Shown here: one piece after another, positions 34,037-42,916 of the stretch
Layout of the letters: each line of letters opens with the position of its first letter
Numbering within the stretch: position 1 is the first letter of the stretch
Source of the DNA: Flavobacterium sp. 9
GTDB lineage: Bacteria; Bacteroidota; Bacteroidia; Flavobacteriales; Flavobacteriaceae
DNA length: 64,000 bases
Direction: 5' to 3'
NCBI RefSeq assembly: GCF_002754195.1
Contig: NZ_PEEU01000001.1
Location: 4,154,001-4,218,000 of the forward strand
Notes under the pieces: model-generated
What the model saw: the letters and a program-made list of their open reading frames with translations, nothing else
Databases searched by the model: none
What the model was told of the DNA's origin: nothing
Position numbers and translations under genes: made by a program

Positions 34037-35701
34037 TTAATTATTATTGTTATTTTGTTGTAAAATCTTTATATCCGAAATACGGTCTGCAAAGAAACTA
34101 ATTTTTTCTGGATATTTCAAAATTAATATTTCATATGCTTGTATTGCTTTTGTATATTTTTTTTGTTCCAGATAAACTCTCGCCAAAGTCTCTGTCATTA
34201 GATACGAATTATCCTCTTGATTTATGTTGAATTGTACTGCCGGAGTTATTGCAGTTTGCTTTATAGGCGAAATTTTCGGGTTCGTTTCAATGAATTTATC
34301 GATTATTTCTGCCTTTTTCTTCTTCTCTTCGTCCAGTTCTTCGTCGTCAGCTTTTATTTCAGTTGGCTCTTCCGTTTTTTTTTCTTCTTCTTGTGGAGTT
34401 ACTTTTTCCTGAGTTTCTTCTGTTCTGTCAATAGGCTCAGTTTTTGCTAATTGCAGCCATTCCTGAAAAGAGTGTTTTTCATTAACCGAAAAATCCAACG
34501 GTTTTCCTATTTCCAGATTCTCTTCTGCATTTTTTACAGTTTCTGGAATTTCAATTTCTTTAGGTTCTTCAATTTCTGCTGCTTTTTCAAAAACTGTAGG
34601 TGAAGCTTCTGTGGTAGAATTTAAAACTGATTCTTCAATTGGATCAATTTGTACTTCTGGAATTTCATCATCAACTGTTTCGTCAAAAAAGGTCGAAGTT
34701 GCTATTTTAACAGGCTGTTCGATAATAGACTCAACTTTTTGTTCCTCGATTTTTGCAGGTTCTTCAAGAGTTATGTTTGTTTCTTCTATATCAGAAGTTA
34801 AAACAGCTTGCTCAACTATAAAGTCAATTTTTGGTTCGTCAGTTTCTGCAGATTCTTCAAAAGTTATGTTTGTTTCTTCTATATTAGAAGTTAAAACAGG
34901 TTGCTCAATTATAGAGTCAATTTTAGGTTCTTCAGTTTCTGTAGATTCTTCAAAAGTTGTTGTAACTTCTTTAAAAGAATCTAAAATTGCTTGCTCGCTA
35001 ATTGCTTCAACTATAGGTTCCTCTGTTTTTACAGGTTCTTCAAATGTTATGTTTGGAACTTCTTTAAAAGAATCTAGAATTGCTTGCTCATCAATCAGCT
35101 CAATTTTAGGTTCTTCTGTTTTAATAGCTTTTTCAAAAGTTAGGGTTGAAACGTCTTTAAAAGAGTCCAAAATTGCTTGCTCGCTAATAGATTCAATTAT
35201 AGGTTCTGCTGTTTTTATAGGTTCTTCAAAAGTTGTTGTTACTTCTTTAAAAGAATCTAAAGTTGGCTCCTCAATGATTACGGGTTTTTCAAAAGTAACA
35301 GATGTAGCTTCTTTAATAGAATTTAAAATTGATTTTTCAATTGGATCAATTCGTACTTCCGGGGTTTTTTTGCTTTGTTCAGCCGAGATTATTTCACTGT
35401 CAAAAACAGTAATATTCAAAAGATGTTTCAGCTTTTGGTCGTAATATTCACTTTGTATAGAAGTAAATGTTTCTGATGTTATAAAATCAAACAAAACCGA
35501 ACGATCACAAGTATGAGCCGCTGTTACTTTTAGAGCATAATTATACTTAAAGCTGTTTTGATCATAAAGTCCTTTTAATCGCAATGCACGTGCACTTTGA
35601 AAATACGGAAATTCATTCAAGACACCTCCTAATGCATCCGTTTGCTTTTCTGTAATAGCATCGGGTTTGTTCATTAAGTAAGTATAATCAGTTACGTTCA
35701 T
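34037..35701 (-). CDS. Glu-rich TPR-type hypothetical protein with internal repeats
   Basis: A 554-residue protein. The N-terminal about 100 residues are folded (LNEFPYFQSARALRLKGLYD, KVTAAHTCDRSVLFDFI), and the C-terminal about 55 residues form a TPR-like helix pair (SYLMTETLARVYLEQKKYTK, IQAYEILILKYPEKISF). Between them is a long acidic region with about six imperfect repeats of 31 residues (pattern EQAILDSFKEV then TFEEP and EEPKIE). There is no signal peptide. The gene lies between lptE and secG, a position that appears conserved in flavobacteria, but the function is unknown. Confidence 0.75.
   Translation of the reverse strand: MNVTDYTYLMNKPDAITEKQTDALGGVLNEFPYFQSARALRLKGLYDQNSFKYNYALKVTAAHTCDRSVLFDFITSETFTSIQSEYYDQKLKHLLNITVFDSEIISAEQSKKTPEVRIDPIEKSILNSIKEATSVTFEKPVIIEEPTLDSFKEVTTTFEEPIKTAEPIIESISEQAILDSFKDVSTLTFEKAIKTEEPKIELIDEQAILDSFKEVPNITFEEPVKTEEPIVEAISEQAILDSFKEVTTTFEESTETEEPKIDSIIEQPVLTSNIEETNITFEESAETDEPKIDFIVEQAVLTSDIEETNITLEEPAKIEEQKVESIIEQPVKIATSTFFDETVDDEIPEVQIDPIEESVLNSTTEASPTVFEKAAEIEEPKEIEIPETVKNAEENLEIGKPLDFSVNEKHSFQEWLQLAKTEPIDRTEETQEKVTPQEEEKKTEEPTEIKADDEELDEEKKKKAEIIDKFIETNPKISPIKQTAITPAVQFNINQEDNSYLMTETLARVYLEQKKYTKAIQAYEILILKYPEKISFFADRISDIKILQQNNNNN
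34690..35300 (-). repeat. Tandem 93-bp repeats in the Glu-rich gene
   Basis: About six in-frame copies with a 90-93 bp period, encoding EQAILDSFK-EV-TFEEP-KTEEP-IE-I units. The copies near the middle are closest to each other; those towards the C-terminus (EQPVLTSNIEETNITFEE) form a second subtype. Confidence 0.8.
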
Positions 35702-35798
35702 TATTTATTGTTTAATCGTTTTATTATTGTTTAACTGTGTATTTGTTTAATTGTTCAAATCGATTTAACGATTAACCGATTAAACAAATCAACGTTTT

Positions 35799-36317
35799 TT
35801 ACCATTTTGCAAGTGACTCATTAAAGATATCCTGAGTAATTCTTTCAAAAATAACTTTTAGCGCTTCATTTAAAATTGCTCCTGTAGGTAAACCTGATCC
35901 AGGAAAGTCATAGTAAAATTCAAATGACTTTTCAAAATCATCAGTCTCTTTCTTTTTATTGGTAAATCTAACTTGTACTCTAATTGTTAAACGGTTTTGT
36001 GCTGCTCCTACATCACCACCTGATGTCACAGCGGTTGCAGTCATAGGAGTTGTTCTGTAATCTACAATTTCTCCTTCATAAACTAAATCGCCGCCGTTAC
36101 TAACTAAGTTTAAGTTAGTTTGCCCCATAATTAAATCCTGAAGAGCAAGTGTAAATTGTCTGTCGATTCCAGGCTCAACTAAATCAGCATTATTTTGAAA
36201 AAAATTAACCTGAAAAGTTTTGGCGTCAATTTTTCCTGTTCCTGTAAAATTATAAACGTTGCAACCGCTAAAAGTTGTTGCTATTAATAGAATTAGAAGA
36301 TATTTTAAGTTTTTCAT
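35799..36317 (-). CDS. lptE: LPS-assembly lipoprotein LptE
   Basis: A 172-residue lipoprotein (MKNLKYLLILLIATTFSGCN, lipobox FSGC). The LptE fold is suggested by KTFQVNFFQNNADLVEPGID, FTLALQDLIM, LVYEGEIVDYRTTPMTATAV and the C-terminal helix ILNEALKVIFERITQDIFNE. LptE plugs the LptD barrel that inserts LPS in the outer membrane. Downstream of the sigma-54 activator by 65 bp, probably the same operon. Confidence 0.85.
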   Translation of the reverse strand: MKNLKYLLILLIATTFSGCNVYNFTGTGKIDAKTFQVNFFQNNADLVEPGIDRQFTLALQDLIMGQTNLNLVSNGGDLVYEGEIVDYRTTPMTATAVTSGGDVGAAQNRLTIRVQVRFTNKKKETDDFEKSFEFYYDFPGSGLPTGAILNEALKVIFERITQDIFNESLAKW

Positions 36318-36382
36318 TTTTTACTTTAAGAGTTCAAAGATATTCATTTTCGTCTAAAACATTTGTTGTCTTTGTGACAAAA

Positions 36383-37642
36383 CTACAAATCAAATTGTTT
36401 AATTTTTCTATATAAAGTTCGTTCAGAAATGCCTAATTCGTCTGCAGCGGCTTTTCGTTTACCTTTATTTTTCTCTAATGATTTTTTGATCATTTCGATT
36501 TCTTTTTGTTCTAAACGCAAAACTTCTTCTTCCTCAATTGTTTCGGCAAACAAATAATTATCATCTTGCATTTGATAATTTTCTTCACGTGCTGTTGGTG
36601 TCATTACAGCCGTTCTTGGTTCTTCTTCAAAATCTATTTCGCTTTCGTTTTCCTGAGAACCATATATTTTCTGAATCAGATTCGGATTGATATCCTGCAC
36701 TTTTGATGTTCCGTTTTTCATCAATTCCAAAGTGAGTTTTTTCAAATCATTCAGATCACTTTTCATATCAAAAAGCACTTTGTACAAAATATCTCTTTCA
36801 GTGCTAAAATCGCTGTCTTTTTTCTTGTCACTAATTACAGAAGGCAAATTGCTTCCTTCATTACTAGGAAGATAAGATTGTAAAGTTGCCAAAGAAATAT
36901 CGCGATTGGTTTCCAGAACCGAGATTTGTTCCGCTACATTTCGCAGCTGACGAATGTTACCATTCCATCTGAATTTTTGCAAAAGCTGAACAGCATCATC
37001 GTCTAATTTCAACGGAGGCATTTTATATTTGTGTGCAAAATCTGCAACAAACTTTCTGAATAACAAATGAATGTCTTCGTTTCTTTCGCGTAAAGGCGGT
37101 AAAGTAATTTCGACAGTTGTTAAACGATAATACAAATCTTCACGGAATTTTCCTTTTTCAATAGCATTGAATAAATTCACGTTTGTTGCCGCTACGATTC
37201 TAACATTTGTTTTCTGAACCTGAGAAGAACCTACTTTTATAAACTCACCATTTTCAAGAACACGAAGTAAGCGAACCTGAGTTGTTAACGGTAATTCACC
37301 AACTTCGTCAAGGAAAATAGTTCCGCCATCTGCTACTTCAAAATAACCTTCACGCGTACTTGTTGCGCCTGTAAAAGCACCTTTCTCGTGACCAAAAAGT
37401 TCACTATCAATAGTTCCTTCAGGAATTGCTCCACAGTTTACAGCAATATATTTACCGTGCTTTCTATGCGAAAGCGAATGTATTATTCTTGGAATATTTT
37501 CTTTACCAACACCACTTTCTCCAGTTACCATTACTGATATATCAGTAGGAGCAACCTGAATCGCTTTTTCGATGGCACGATTTAACTTAGGATCATTTCC
37601 AATAATTTCAAATCGCTGTTTAATTGCTTGAACTGTTTCCAT
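36383..37642 (-). CDS. Sigma-54-dependent Fis-family transcriptional activator
   Basis: A 419-residue regulator without a receiver domain. The AAA+ domain starts almost at the N-terminus: Walker A GESGVGKE (about residues 40-47), the sigma-54 contact motif EKGAFTGAT (about 86-94), Walker B GTIFLDEVGEL (about 107-117), and sensor RIVAATN. A Fis-type HTH ends the protein (RKAAADELGISERTLYRKIK). The lack of a regulatory domain suggests constitutive or partner-controlled activity. It is located between a YcxB-like gene and lptE; such an activator is conserved at this place in flavobacteria. Confidence 0.92.
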   Translation of the reverse strand: METVQAIKQRFEIIGNDPKLNRAIEKAIQVAPTDISVMVTGESGVGKENIPRIIHSLSHRKHGKYIAVNCGAIPEGTIDSELFGHEKGAFTGATSTREGYFEVADGGTIFLDEVGELPLTTQVRLLRVLENGEFIKVGSSQVQKTNVRIVAATNVNLFNAIEKGKFREDLYYRLTTVEITLPPLRERNEDIHLLFRKFVADFAHKYKMPPLKLDDDAVQLLQKFRWNGNIRQLRNVAEQISVLETNRDISLATLQSYLPSNEGSNLPSVISDKKKDSDFSTERDILYKVLFDMKSDLNDLKKLTLELMKNGTSKVQDINPNLIQKIYGSQENESEIDFEEEPRTAVMTPTAREENYQMQDDNYLFAETIEEEEVLRLEQKEIEMIKKSLEKNKGKRKAAADELGISERTLYRKIKQFDL

Positions 37643-37666
37643 TTGTTTTTTGTTTCAAGTTTTTTA

Positions 37667-37687
37667 TTTGTTTCAGGTTTCAAGTTT
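37667..37687. repeat. 21-bp interspersed word, copy 1
   Basis: This 21-bp T/C-rich word (core TTTCAGGTTTCAAG) is identical to 54035-54055, and a near copy lies in reverse orientation at 38286-38305. All three are intergenic. Confidence 0.7.
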
Positions 37688-37701
37688 CTATACTTTGAGC
37701 C

Positions 37702-38223
37702 TTAACTTTTTAAACTCTTTTTTATATCGATCGAATTAAAAAGCTGTTTTAATTCGTTATATTGATTCTCTTTAAGATCTTCTTTAATAATTGGTAAAGC
37801 AGAAGTTTTATTTAAATAGATCAAAAACCAATCTTTGGTTTCTTTAATTTGAAAAGATTCTTTCCAAAAATTTTCGATTTTAAAACTTTCAGCCTCTTGG
37901 GTAAACGAATCTTTTGTAATAGTTATTTTTTGAGATTCTAAGTTTTTTTTATTTTTAAGAATATTCTTTTTGATGCTGTACATTGTTAAAAAGTATACAG
38001 TAATCCATACAAGAATTACCATTCCAAAAGGTAAAAGATCAAAAAAGTCCCATTTTATATTAGTCACAGATTGTGTAGCTGATAAAGCTATGTTTTGCAA
38101 AAGGACAAAAAAGAAAATAAAAATAATAAATTTCACAAAACGCATTCTCAAAAGCAGATATTTAGAAACTTTAACTAATGTGTCTGTATTAGGCTTGTAT
38201 TCAATAATGATTTCTTTTTCCAT
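37702..38223 (-). CDS. YcxB-like membrane protein
   Basis: A 173-residue protein with a short N-terminal soluble part (IIIEYKPNTDTLVKVSKY), two transmembrane segments (FIIFIFFFVLLQNIALS; LPFGMVILVWITVYFLTMY), and a C-terminal soluble domain (ITITKDSFTQEAESF, ENFWKESFQIKETKDWFLIY, ALPIIKEDL) as in YcxB-like proteins. Function unknown. Between miaB and the sigma-54 activator in the same direction. Confidence 0.7.
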   Translation of the reverse strand: MEKEIIIEYKPNTDTLVKVSKYLLLRMRFVKFIIFIFFFVLLQNIALSATQSVTNIKWDFFDLLPFGMVILVWITVYFLTMYSIKKNILKNKKNLESQKITITKDSFTQEAESFKIENFWKESFQIKETKDWFLIYLNKTSALPIIKEDLKENQYNELKQLFNSIDIKKSLKS

Positions 38224-38306
38224 TCTTAAATTTATAACTTGAATATTTGATTATTTAATATTTTTCAAGTTACAGAAATAACCTGAAACATGAAACCTGA
38301 AACAAA

Positions 38307-39752
38307 CTAATTCATTTCAGAATATCCAACTGCTTCACCTTTTAAGGTTCCAGAAGTACAACTTGTAATTTTTACGTTTACGAAATCTCCAATTTTATAA
38401 TTCTCTTTAGGGAAAACTACCGTAATACTTTGAGAATTTCTTCCTGAGAATTCTTCAGTTGATTTCTTAGATACTTTTTCGACTAAAACTTCAACAATTT
38501 GTCCCACGAATTCTTCACTGCGGAACCAAGCATGTTTTTGTTGCAAATCGACAATTTCCTGCAATCTTCTGGCTTTCGTTTCTTCCGGAACATCATCTTC
38601 CATTTTTCTTCCTGCCAAAGTTCCCGGGCGTTCAGAATACGAATACATATAACCAAAATTATATTTCACATATTCCATCAAGCTCATTGTATCTTGGTGA
38701 TCTTGCTCCGTTTCTGTTGGGAAACCGGCAATCATATCTTGCGAAATCGAAGCATTCGGAATAATAGCTTTAATTTTATCAATCAAAGTCATGTATTCTT
38801 CACGAGTATGCAAACGATTCATTTCTTTTAGAATTCGGTCACTTCCAGACTGAACAGGCAAGTGAATATGTTTACAGATATTTGGATATTTTGCAATAAC
38901 ATGCAAGATGCTTTCGTGCATATCCTGCGGATTCGAAGTCGAAAATCTAATACGCATTTTTGGGAAACCAACAGCAACCATTTCAAGCAATTGATCAAAA
39001 TCAACCGCTGTGGCTTTTTGCATTTCAGTAGCATTTACGAAATCTTTTTTCAAACCGCCGCCGTACCAAAGGTAACTATCAACGTTTTGACCTAAAAGCG
39101 TAATTTCCTTAAAACCTTTGTCCCATAAATCCTGGATTTCCTTCATAATACTTTGAGGCTCACGACTACGCTCACGACCACGAGTAAAAGGTACAACGCA
39201 AAATGTACACATATTATCGCAACCACGAGTGATCGAAACCAGCGCCGTAATTCCGTTACTCATCAAACGAACAGGCGAAATATCTCCGTAAGTTTCCTCT
39301 TTCGATAAAATAACATTAATAGCGTCGCGTCCTTCTTCAACTTCCGCCAATAAATTTGGCAAATCCTTGTAAGCATCAGGTCCCACAACAAGATCTACTA
39401 TTTTTTCTTCCTCTAGAAACTGACTTTTCAAACGCTCAGCCATACAGCCCAAAACGCCCACTTTCATCTTTGGGTTAATACGTTTTACCGCATTATATTT
39501 CTCCAGACGTTTACGAATAGTTTGCTCCGCCTTATCTCGAATCGAGCAGGTATTTACCAGAACTAAATCAGCGTCTTCAAGAGTTTGAGTAGTATTATAT
39601 CCGTTTATTGATAAGATGGAAGCTACGACTTCACTGTCCGAAAAATTCATCGCACAACCGTAACTTTCTATAAAAAGTTTTTTAGTATTCTCAGGTTTAT
39701 TCTCCAAAACAAGACTTTCGCCCTGTTTGCTTTCCTCAATAATCTTTTCCAT
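38307..39752 (-). CDS. miaB: tRNA-2-methylthio-N6-dimethylallyladenosine synthase MiaB
   Basis: A 481-residue radical SAM methylthiotransferase. Three N-terminal Cys bind one Fe-S cluster (SYGCAMNFSD, VNTCSIRDKA, GVLGCMAERL), and the radical SAM CxxxCxxC is in TRGCDNMCTFCVVPFTRGRE. The C-terminus is a TRAM domain (VGQIVEVLVEKVSKKS to GTLKGEAVGY). It modifies position 37 of tRNAs reading UNN codons. First gene of the leftward miaB to secG block, with a good promoter just upstream. Confidence 0.95.
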   Translation of the reverse strand: MEKIIEESKQGESLVLENKPENTKKLFIESYGCAMNFSDSEVVASILSINGYNTTQTLEDADLVLVNTCSIRDKAEQTIRKRLEKYNAVKRINPKMKVGVLGCMAERLKSQFLEEEKIVDLVVGPDAYKDLPNLLAEVEEGRDAINVILSKEETYGDISPVRLMSNGITALVSITRGCDNMCTFCVVPFTRGRERSREPQSIMKEIQDLWDKGFKEITLLGQNVDSYLWYGGGLKKDFVNATEMQKATAVDFDQLLEMVAVGFPKMRIRFSTSNPQDMHESILHVIAKYPNICKHIHLPVQSGSDRILKEMNRLHTREEYMTLIDKIKAIIPNASISQDMIAGFPTETEQDHQDTMSLMEYVKYNFGYMYSYSERPGTLAGRKMEDDVPEETKARRLQEIVDLQQKHAWFRSEEFVGQIVEVLVEKVSKKSTEEFSGRNSQSITVVFPKENYKIGDFVNVKITSCTSGTLKGEAVGYSEMN

Positions 39753-39768
39753 TGTATAATTTCAAAGT

Positions 39769-39801
39769 GCAAAGATAACGTAAATGCGGTCAATGTGACA
39801 A
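39769..39801 (-). promoter_or_regulatory. miaB promoter (Bacteroidetes type)
   Basis: On the leftward strand, TTG (39801-39799), a 21-nt spacer, then TATCTTTGC (39777-39769). This matches the -33 TTG / -7 TAnnTTTGC pattern with spacing inside the usual 17-23 nt. It ends 16 bp before the miaB ATG. Confidence 0.65.
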
Positions 39802-40370
39802 GATGGCAGAGAAAAGATTTTATAATTTAGAGTTAAGATTATTGGAATTTTAGATTTTAGAGTTCAGATTTTAGATTGTTGGAACAAACAAAGAATAAGG
39901 GAATCTAAAATCAACAATTTAAAATAATAATAGCCACAGATTAAAAATAATTCTCAAAGCTTTGCGAACTTCACCTGAAATCTTCAGCTCAGATTAAAAA
40001 TTAGCGAGCTTAGCGGGAAACTTTGTGAACTTTGCGGCTAAATCTTTTTTTAAGAAGCTATTTCCGGCTTTCCGCTGCAAGTCCTCATAAAAAACGCAAA
40101 GTTTCTAATATTTTAAAAAGAGCTTCTCCCGACGCTTCGGGAGTCGCTTTTTTAAAACAAGAAACTTTTGCATTTTTTACTCCGGGCTTTCCACTATAAT
40201 CCGGGCTAGGGGTTTACGTTAAAAAAAGAACATTTCTCGGTCATAAACCCTTAAAAATTGTACCTATATATATTATAGGTAGGAATACAGATAAATCTTC
40301 AATTTTAAGAAACATAATATTAAAATAACTCAAAAATGCATTAGCAAGGCTGATATTTAAAAAAAATAGA
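39802..40370. other. Intergenic region rich in repeat words
   Basis: No gene seen on either strand. It has several copies of a TTTTAGA(TT) word (39830-39910), a stretch with paired GCGAACTTC / GTGAACTTTGCGG words (39965-40045), and the interspersed repeat copy B at 40054-40211. These look like non-coding repeat families between the divergent miaB and topA genes. Confidence 0.55.
40054..40211. repeat. Interspersed repeat, copy B (GAGCT...GGGCTA family)
   Basis: Starts GAAGCTATTTCCGGCTTTCC, ends CCGGGCTAGG. The centre has CTCCCGA pairing with TTCGGGAG, nested between AAAAAGAGCTT and TCGCTTTTTT. Borders match copies A and C. Confidence 0.75.
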
Positions 40371-40378
40371 TACTTTTG
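40371..40378 (+). promoter_or_regulatory. topA -7 box
   Basis: TACTTTTG matches TAnnTTTG and ends 18 bp before the ATG at 40397. This supports the start at 40397 rather than the upstream in-frame ATG at 40376, which would overlap the box. Confidence 0.5.
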
Positions 40379-40396
40379 TTGCAGAAAAATAGAGCA

Positions 40397-42913
40397 ATGG
40401 CAAAGAATTTAGTAATAGTGGAGTCACCTGCAAAGGCGAAAACGATAGAGAAATTTCTAGGAAGTGATTTTCAAGTAGAGTCAAGTTACGGACACATAGC
40501 GGACTTACCCTCAAAGGAAATAGGGGTAGATGTAGAAAATGGATTTAAACCTAAATACGAAGTTTCTCCAGACAAAAAAGCCTTAGTAAGTAAACTGAAA
40601 ACACTATCTAAGAATGCCGAAATGGTTTGGCTAGCAAGCGATGAGGACCGCGAGGGAGAAGCTATTTCATGGCACTTGGCGGAAGAATTAAAACTAGATA
40701 CTAAAAAAACAAAGCGAATTGTTTTTCACGAAATTACAAAATCAGCGATTCTTAAAGCAATCGAGAATCCAAGAGAAATAGATTATAATTTAGTAAACGC
40801 ACAACAAGCGCGTCGTGTATTAGACCGTTTAGTAGGTTATGAATTATCTCCTGTTTTATGGAGAAAAATTAAAGGTGGACTTTCTGCCGGACGTGTTCAA
40901 TCAGTTTCAGTTCGTCTAATTGTTGAGAGAGAACGCGAAATCCAAAACTTTAATGCAGTTGCGAGTTATTCTATCGTAGCAGAATTTGTGAATGAGGCAG
41001 GAAAAACTTTCAAAGCCAAATTACCTAAGAACTTCAATACTAAAAAAGAAGCCGAAGATTTTTTAAATCAAAACATCGGATCACAATATAAGGTAGCGGA
41101 TTTAGAGACTAAACCTACCAAAAAATCACCAACAGCACCATTTACAACTTCGACCTTGCAACAAGAAGCAGCAAGAAAATTGTATTTGCCAGTTGGAATC
41201 ACAATGCAGCTTGCACAGCGTTTGTACGAAGCCGGACTTATTACATATATGAGAACGGATAGTGTGAATCTTTCTGCTGAAGCAATGAGTGCTGCAGAAG
41301 CTGAAATCATAAAATCATACGGAAAAGAATTTTCTAAACCTCGTACTTTTGCTAACAAAAGCAAAGGAGCACAAGAGGCGCACGAAGCAATTCGTCCAAC
41401 AGATATGTCTCGTCACACGGTAAATATCGATCGTGACCAAGCGCGTTTGTATGATTTGATCTGGAAAAGAACATTGGCATCTCAAATGAGTGATGCACAA
41501 TTAGAAAGAACAAACGTAAAAATTGAAGCGAATAATCACAGTGAAATTTTTACAGCTTCTGGAGAAGTTTTACTTTTTGAAGGATTCCTAAAAGTTTATT
41601 TAGAAGGTCATGATGACGATGAAGAAGAACAAGAAGGAATGTTGCCTGCGCTAAAAGTAAATGAAAAGTTAGTTAACAATTATATTACAGCAACCGAAAG
41701 ATATTCAAGACCTCCGGCAAGATATACTGAAGCTTCGTTGGTTAAGAAATTAGAAGAACTAGGAATTGGTCGTCCGTCTACATACGCTCCAACTATTTCG
41801 ACTATCATCAACAGAAATTATGTTGAAAAAGGAACTCTTGAAGGTCAGGAACGTAATTATACCCAACTTACTTTGCAAGCTAATAAAGTAGGAGAGAAGT
41901 TGCTGAAAGAAAATACAGGTTCAGATAAAGGAAAGTTAGTTCCAACAGATATCGGTACAATCGTTACGGATTTCTTAGTGAAGAACTTCGGAAATATTCT
42001 GGATTATAATTTTACTGCAAAAGTAGAGCAGGATTTTGATGAGATTGCCGAAGGAAATATTGACTGGGCAATCATGATGCAGGAATTCTACAATAAATTT
42101 CATCCAAATGTAAAAGAGGTTGAAGCAAATGCAGAACGCGAAAGCGGAGAAAGAATCCTTGGAAAAGATGCTGACGGAAGACAAGTTTCTGTTCGTTTAG
42201 GGAAATTTGGACCAATGGCTCAAATTGGAGAAGCGGATGATGAAGATAAAAAGTTTGCTAGTTTAATGTCTGATCAAAATATCGGAAACATTACACTTGA
42301 AGAAGCTTTGAATTTATTTTTATTACCTAAAAACTTAGGAGAATATAAAGGAGAAGAAGTAGAAGTTAGTAATGGTCGTTATGGGCCTTATGTACGTCAC
42401 GGAAGTGTATTTATTTCTTTGCCAAAAGGAGAAGATCCATTAAGTCTTTCTAAAGAAAGAGCTCAGGAATTAATTGACGAAAAAGCTATTGCTGATGCAC
42501 CAATCGCTGTTTACAAAGGCGAAGGAGTTCAGAAAGGTGTGGGACGTTTTGGTCCGTTCATCAAATGGAATGGTCTTTTTGTTAACGTAAGTAAAAAATA
42601 CAATTTTGATAATTTATCTCAACAAGATGTTGAAGAACTAATTGAAGATAAATTACAAAAAAATATTGATAAAGTACTTCACAATTGGGAAGACGAAGGA
42701 ATTTTGGTTGAAAAAGCGCGTTGGGGACGCTCGGTTATTACAAAAGGTAAAATCAAAATTGAATTAAGTAAAGATGTTGATGCAACAAAATTGACATTGG
42801 AAGAAGTTCAGGAAATGATTGCCAAAAAAACACCGGCAAAGAAAACACCAGCAAAAAAAGCAACAACAACTAAAAAAGCTCCAGCTAAAAAAGCAGCTGC
42901 AAAAAAGAAATAA
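40397..42913 (+). CDS. topA: Type IA DNA topoisomerase I
   Basis: An 838-residue enzyme read from ATG 40397 (MAKNLVIVESPAKAKTIEKF). The Toprim domain is N-terminal (LASDEDREGEAISWHLAEEL), and the catalytic Tyr is in GLITYMRTDSVNLS (about residue 295). ELGIGRPSTYAPTI follows. The C-terminal part has three topo_C-type repeats (GRYGPYVRHG, KLGKFGPMAQ-type and RFGPFIKWNG) in place of zinc fingers, then a Lys/Ala-rich tail (KKTPAKKTPAKK) that should bind DNA. It relaxes negative supercoils. First gene of the rightward topA, arginase-like block. Confidence 0.96.
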   Translation: MAKNLVIVESPAKAKTIEKFLGSDFQVESSYGHIADLPSKEIGVDVENGFKPKYEVSPDKKALVSKLKTLSKNAEMVWLASDEDREGEAISWHLAEELKLDTKKTKRIVFHEITKSAILKAIENPREIDYNLVNAQQARRVLDRLVGYELSPVLWRKIKGGLSAGRVQSVSVRLIVEREREIQNFNAVASYSIVAEFVNEAGKTFKAKLPKNFNTKKEAEDFLNQNIGSQYKVADLETKPTKKSPTAPFTTSTLQQEAARKLYLPVGITMQLAQRLYEAGLITYMRTDSVNLSAEAMSAAEAEIIKSYGKEFSKPRTFANKSKGAQEAHEAIRPTDMSRHTVNIDRDQARLYDLIWKRTLASQMSDAQLERTNVKIEANNHSEIFTASGEVLLFEGFLKVYLEGHDDDEEEQEGMLPALKVNEKLVNNYITATERYSRPPARYTEASLVKKLEELGIGRPSTYAPTISTIINRNYVEKGTLEGQERNYTQLTLQANKVGEKLLKENTGSDKGKLVPTDIGTIVTDFLVKNFGNILDYNFTAKVEQDFDEIAEGNIDWAIMMQEFYNKFHPNVKEVEANAERESGERILGKDADGRQVSVRLGKFGPMAQIGEADDEDKKFASLMSDQNIGNITLEEALNLFLLPKNLGEYKGEEVEVSNGRYGPYVRHGSVFISLPKGEDPLSLSKERAQELIDEKAIADAPIAVYKGEGVQKGVGRFGPFIKWNGLFVNVSKKYNFDNLSQQDVEELIEDKLQKNIDKVLHNWEDEGILVEKARWGRSVITKGKIKIELSKDVDATKLTLEEVQEMIAKKTPAKKTPAKKATTTKKAPAKKAAAKKK

Positions 42914-42916
42914 AAA

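Noticed and set aside
34217..35444. Long Ser- and Phe-rich open frames on the plus strand
   Set aside because: These are antisense mirrors of the acidic repeat gene; their length follows from its repeat composition.
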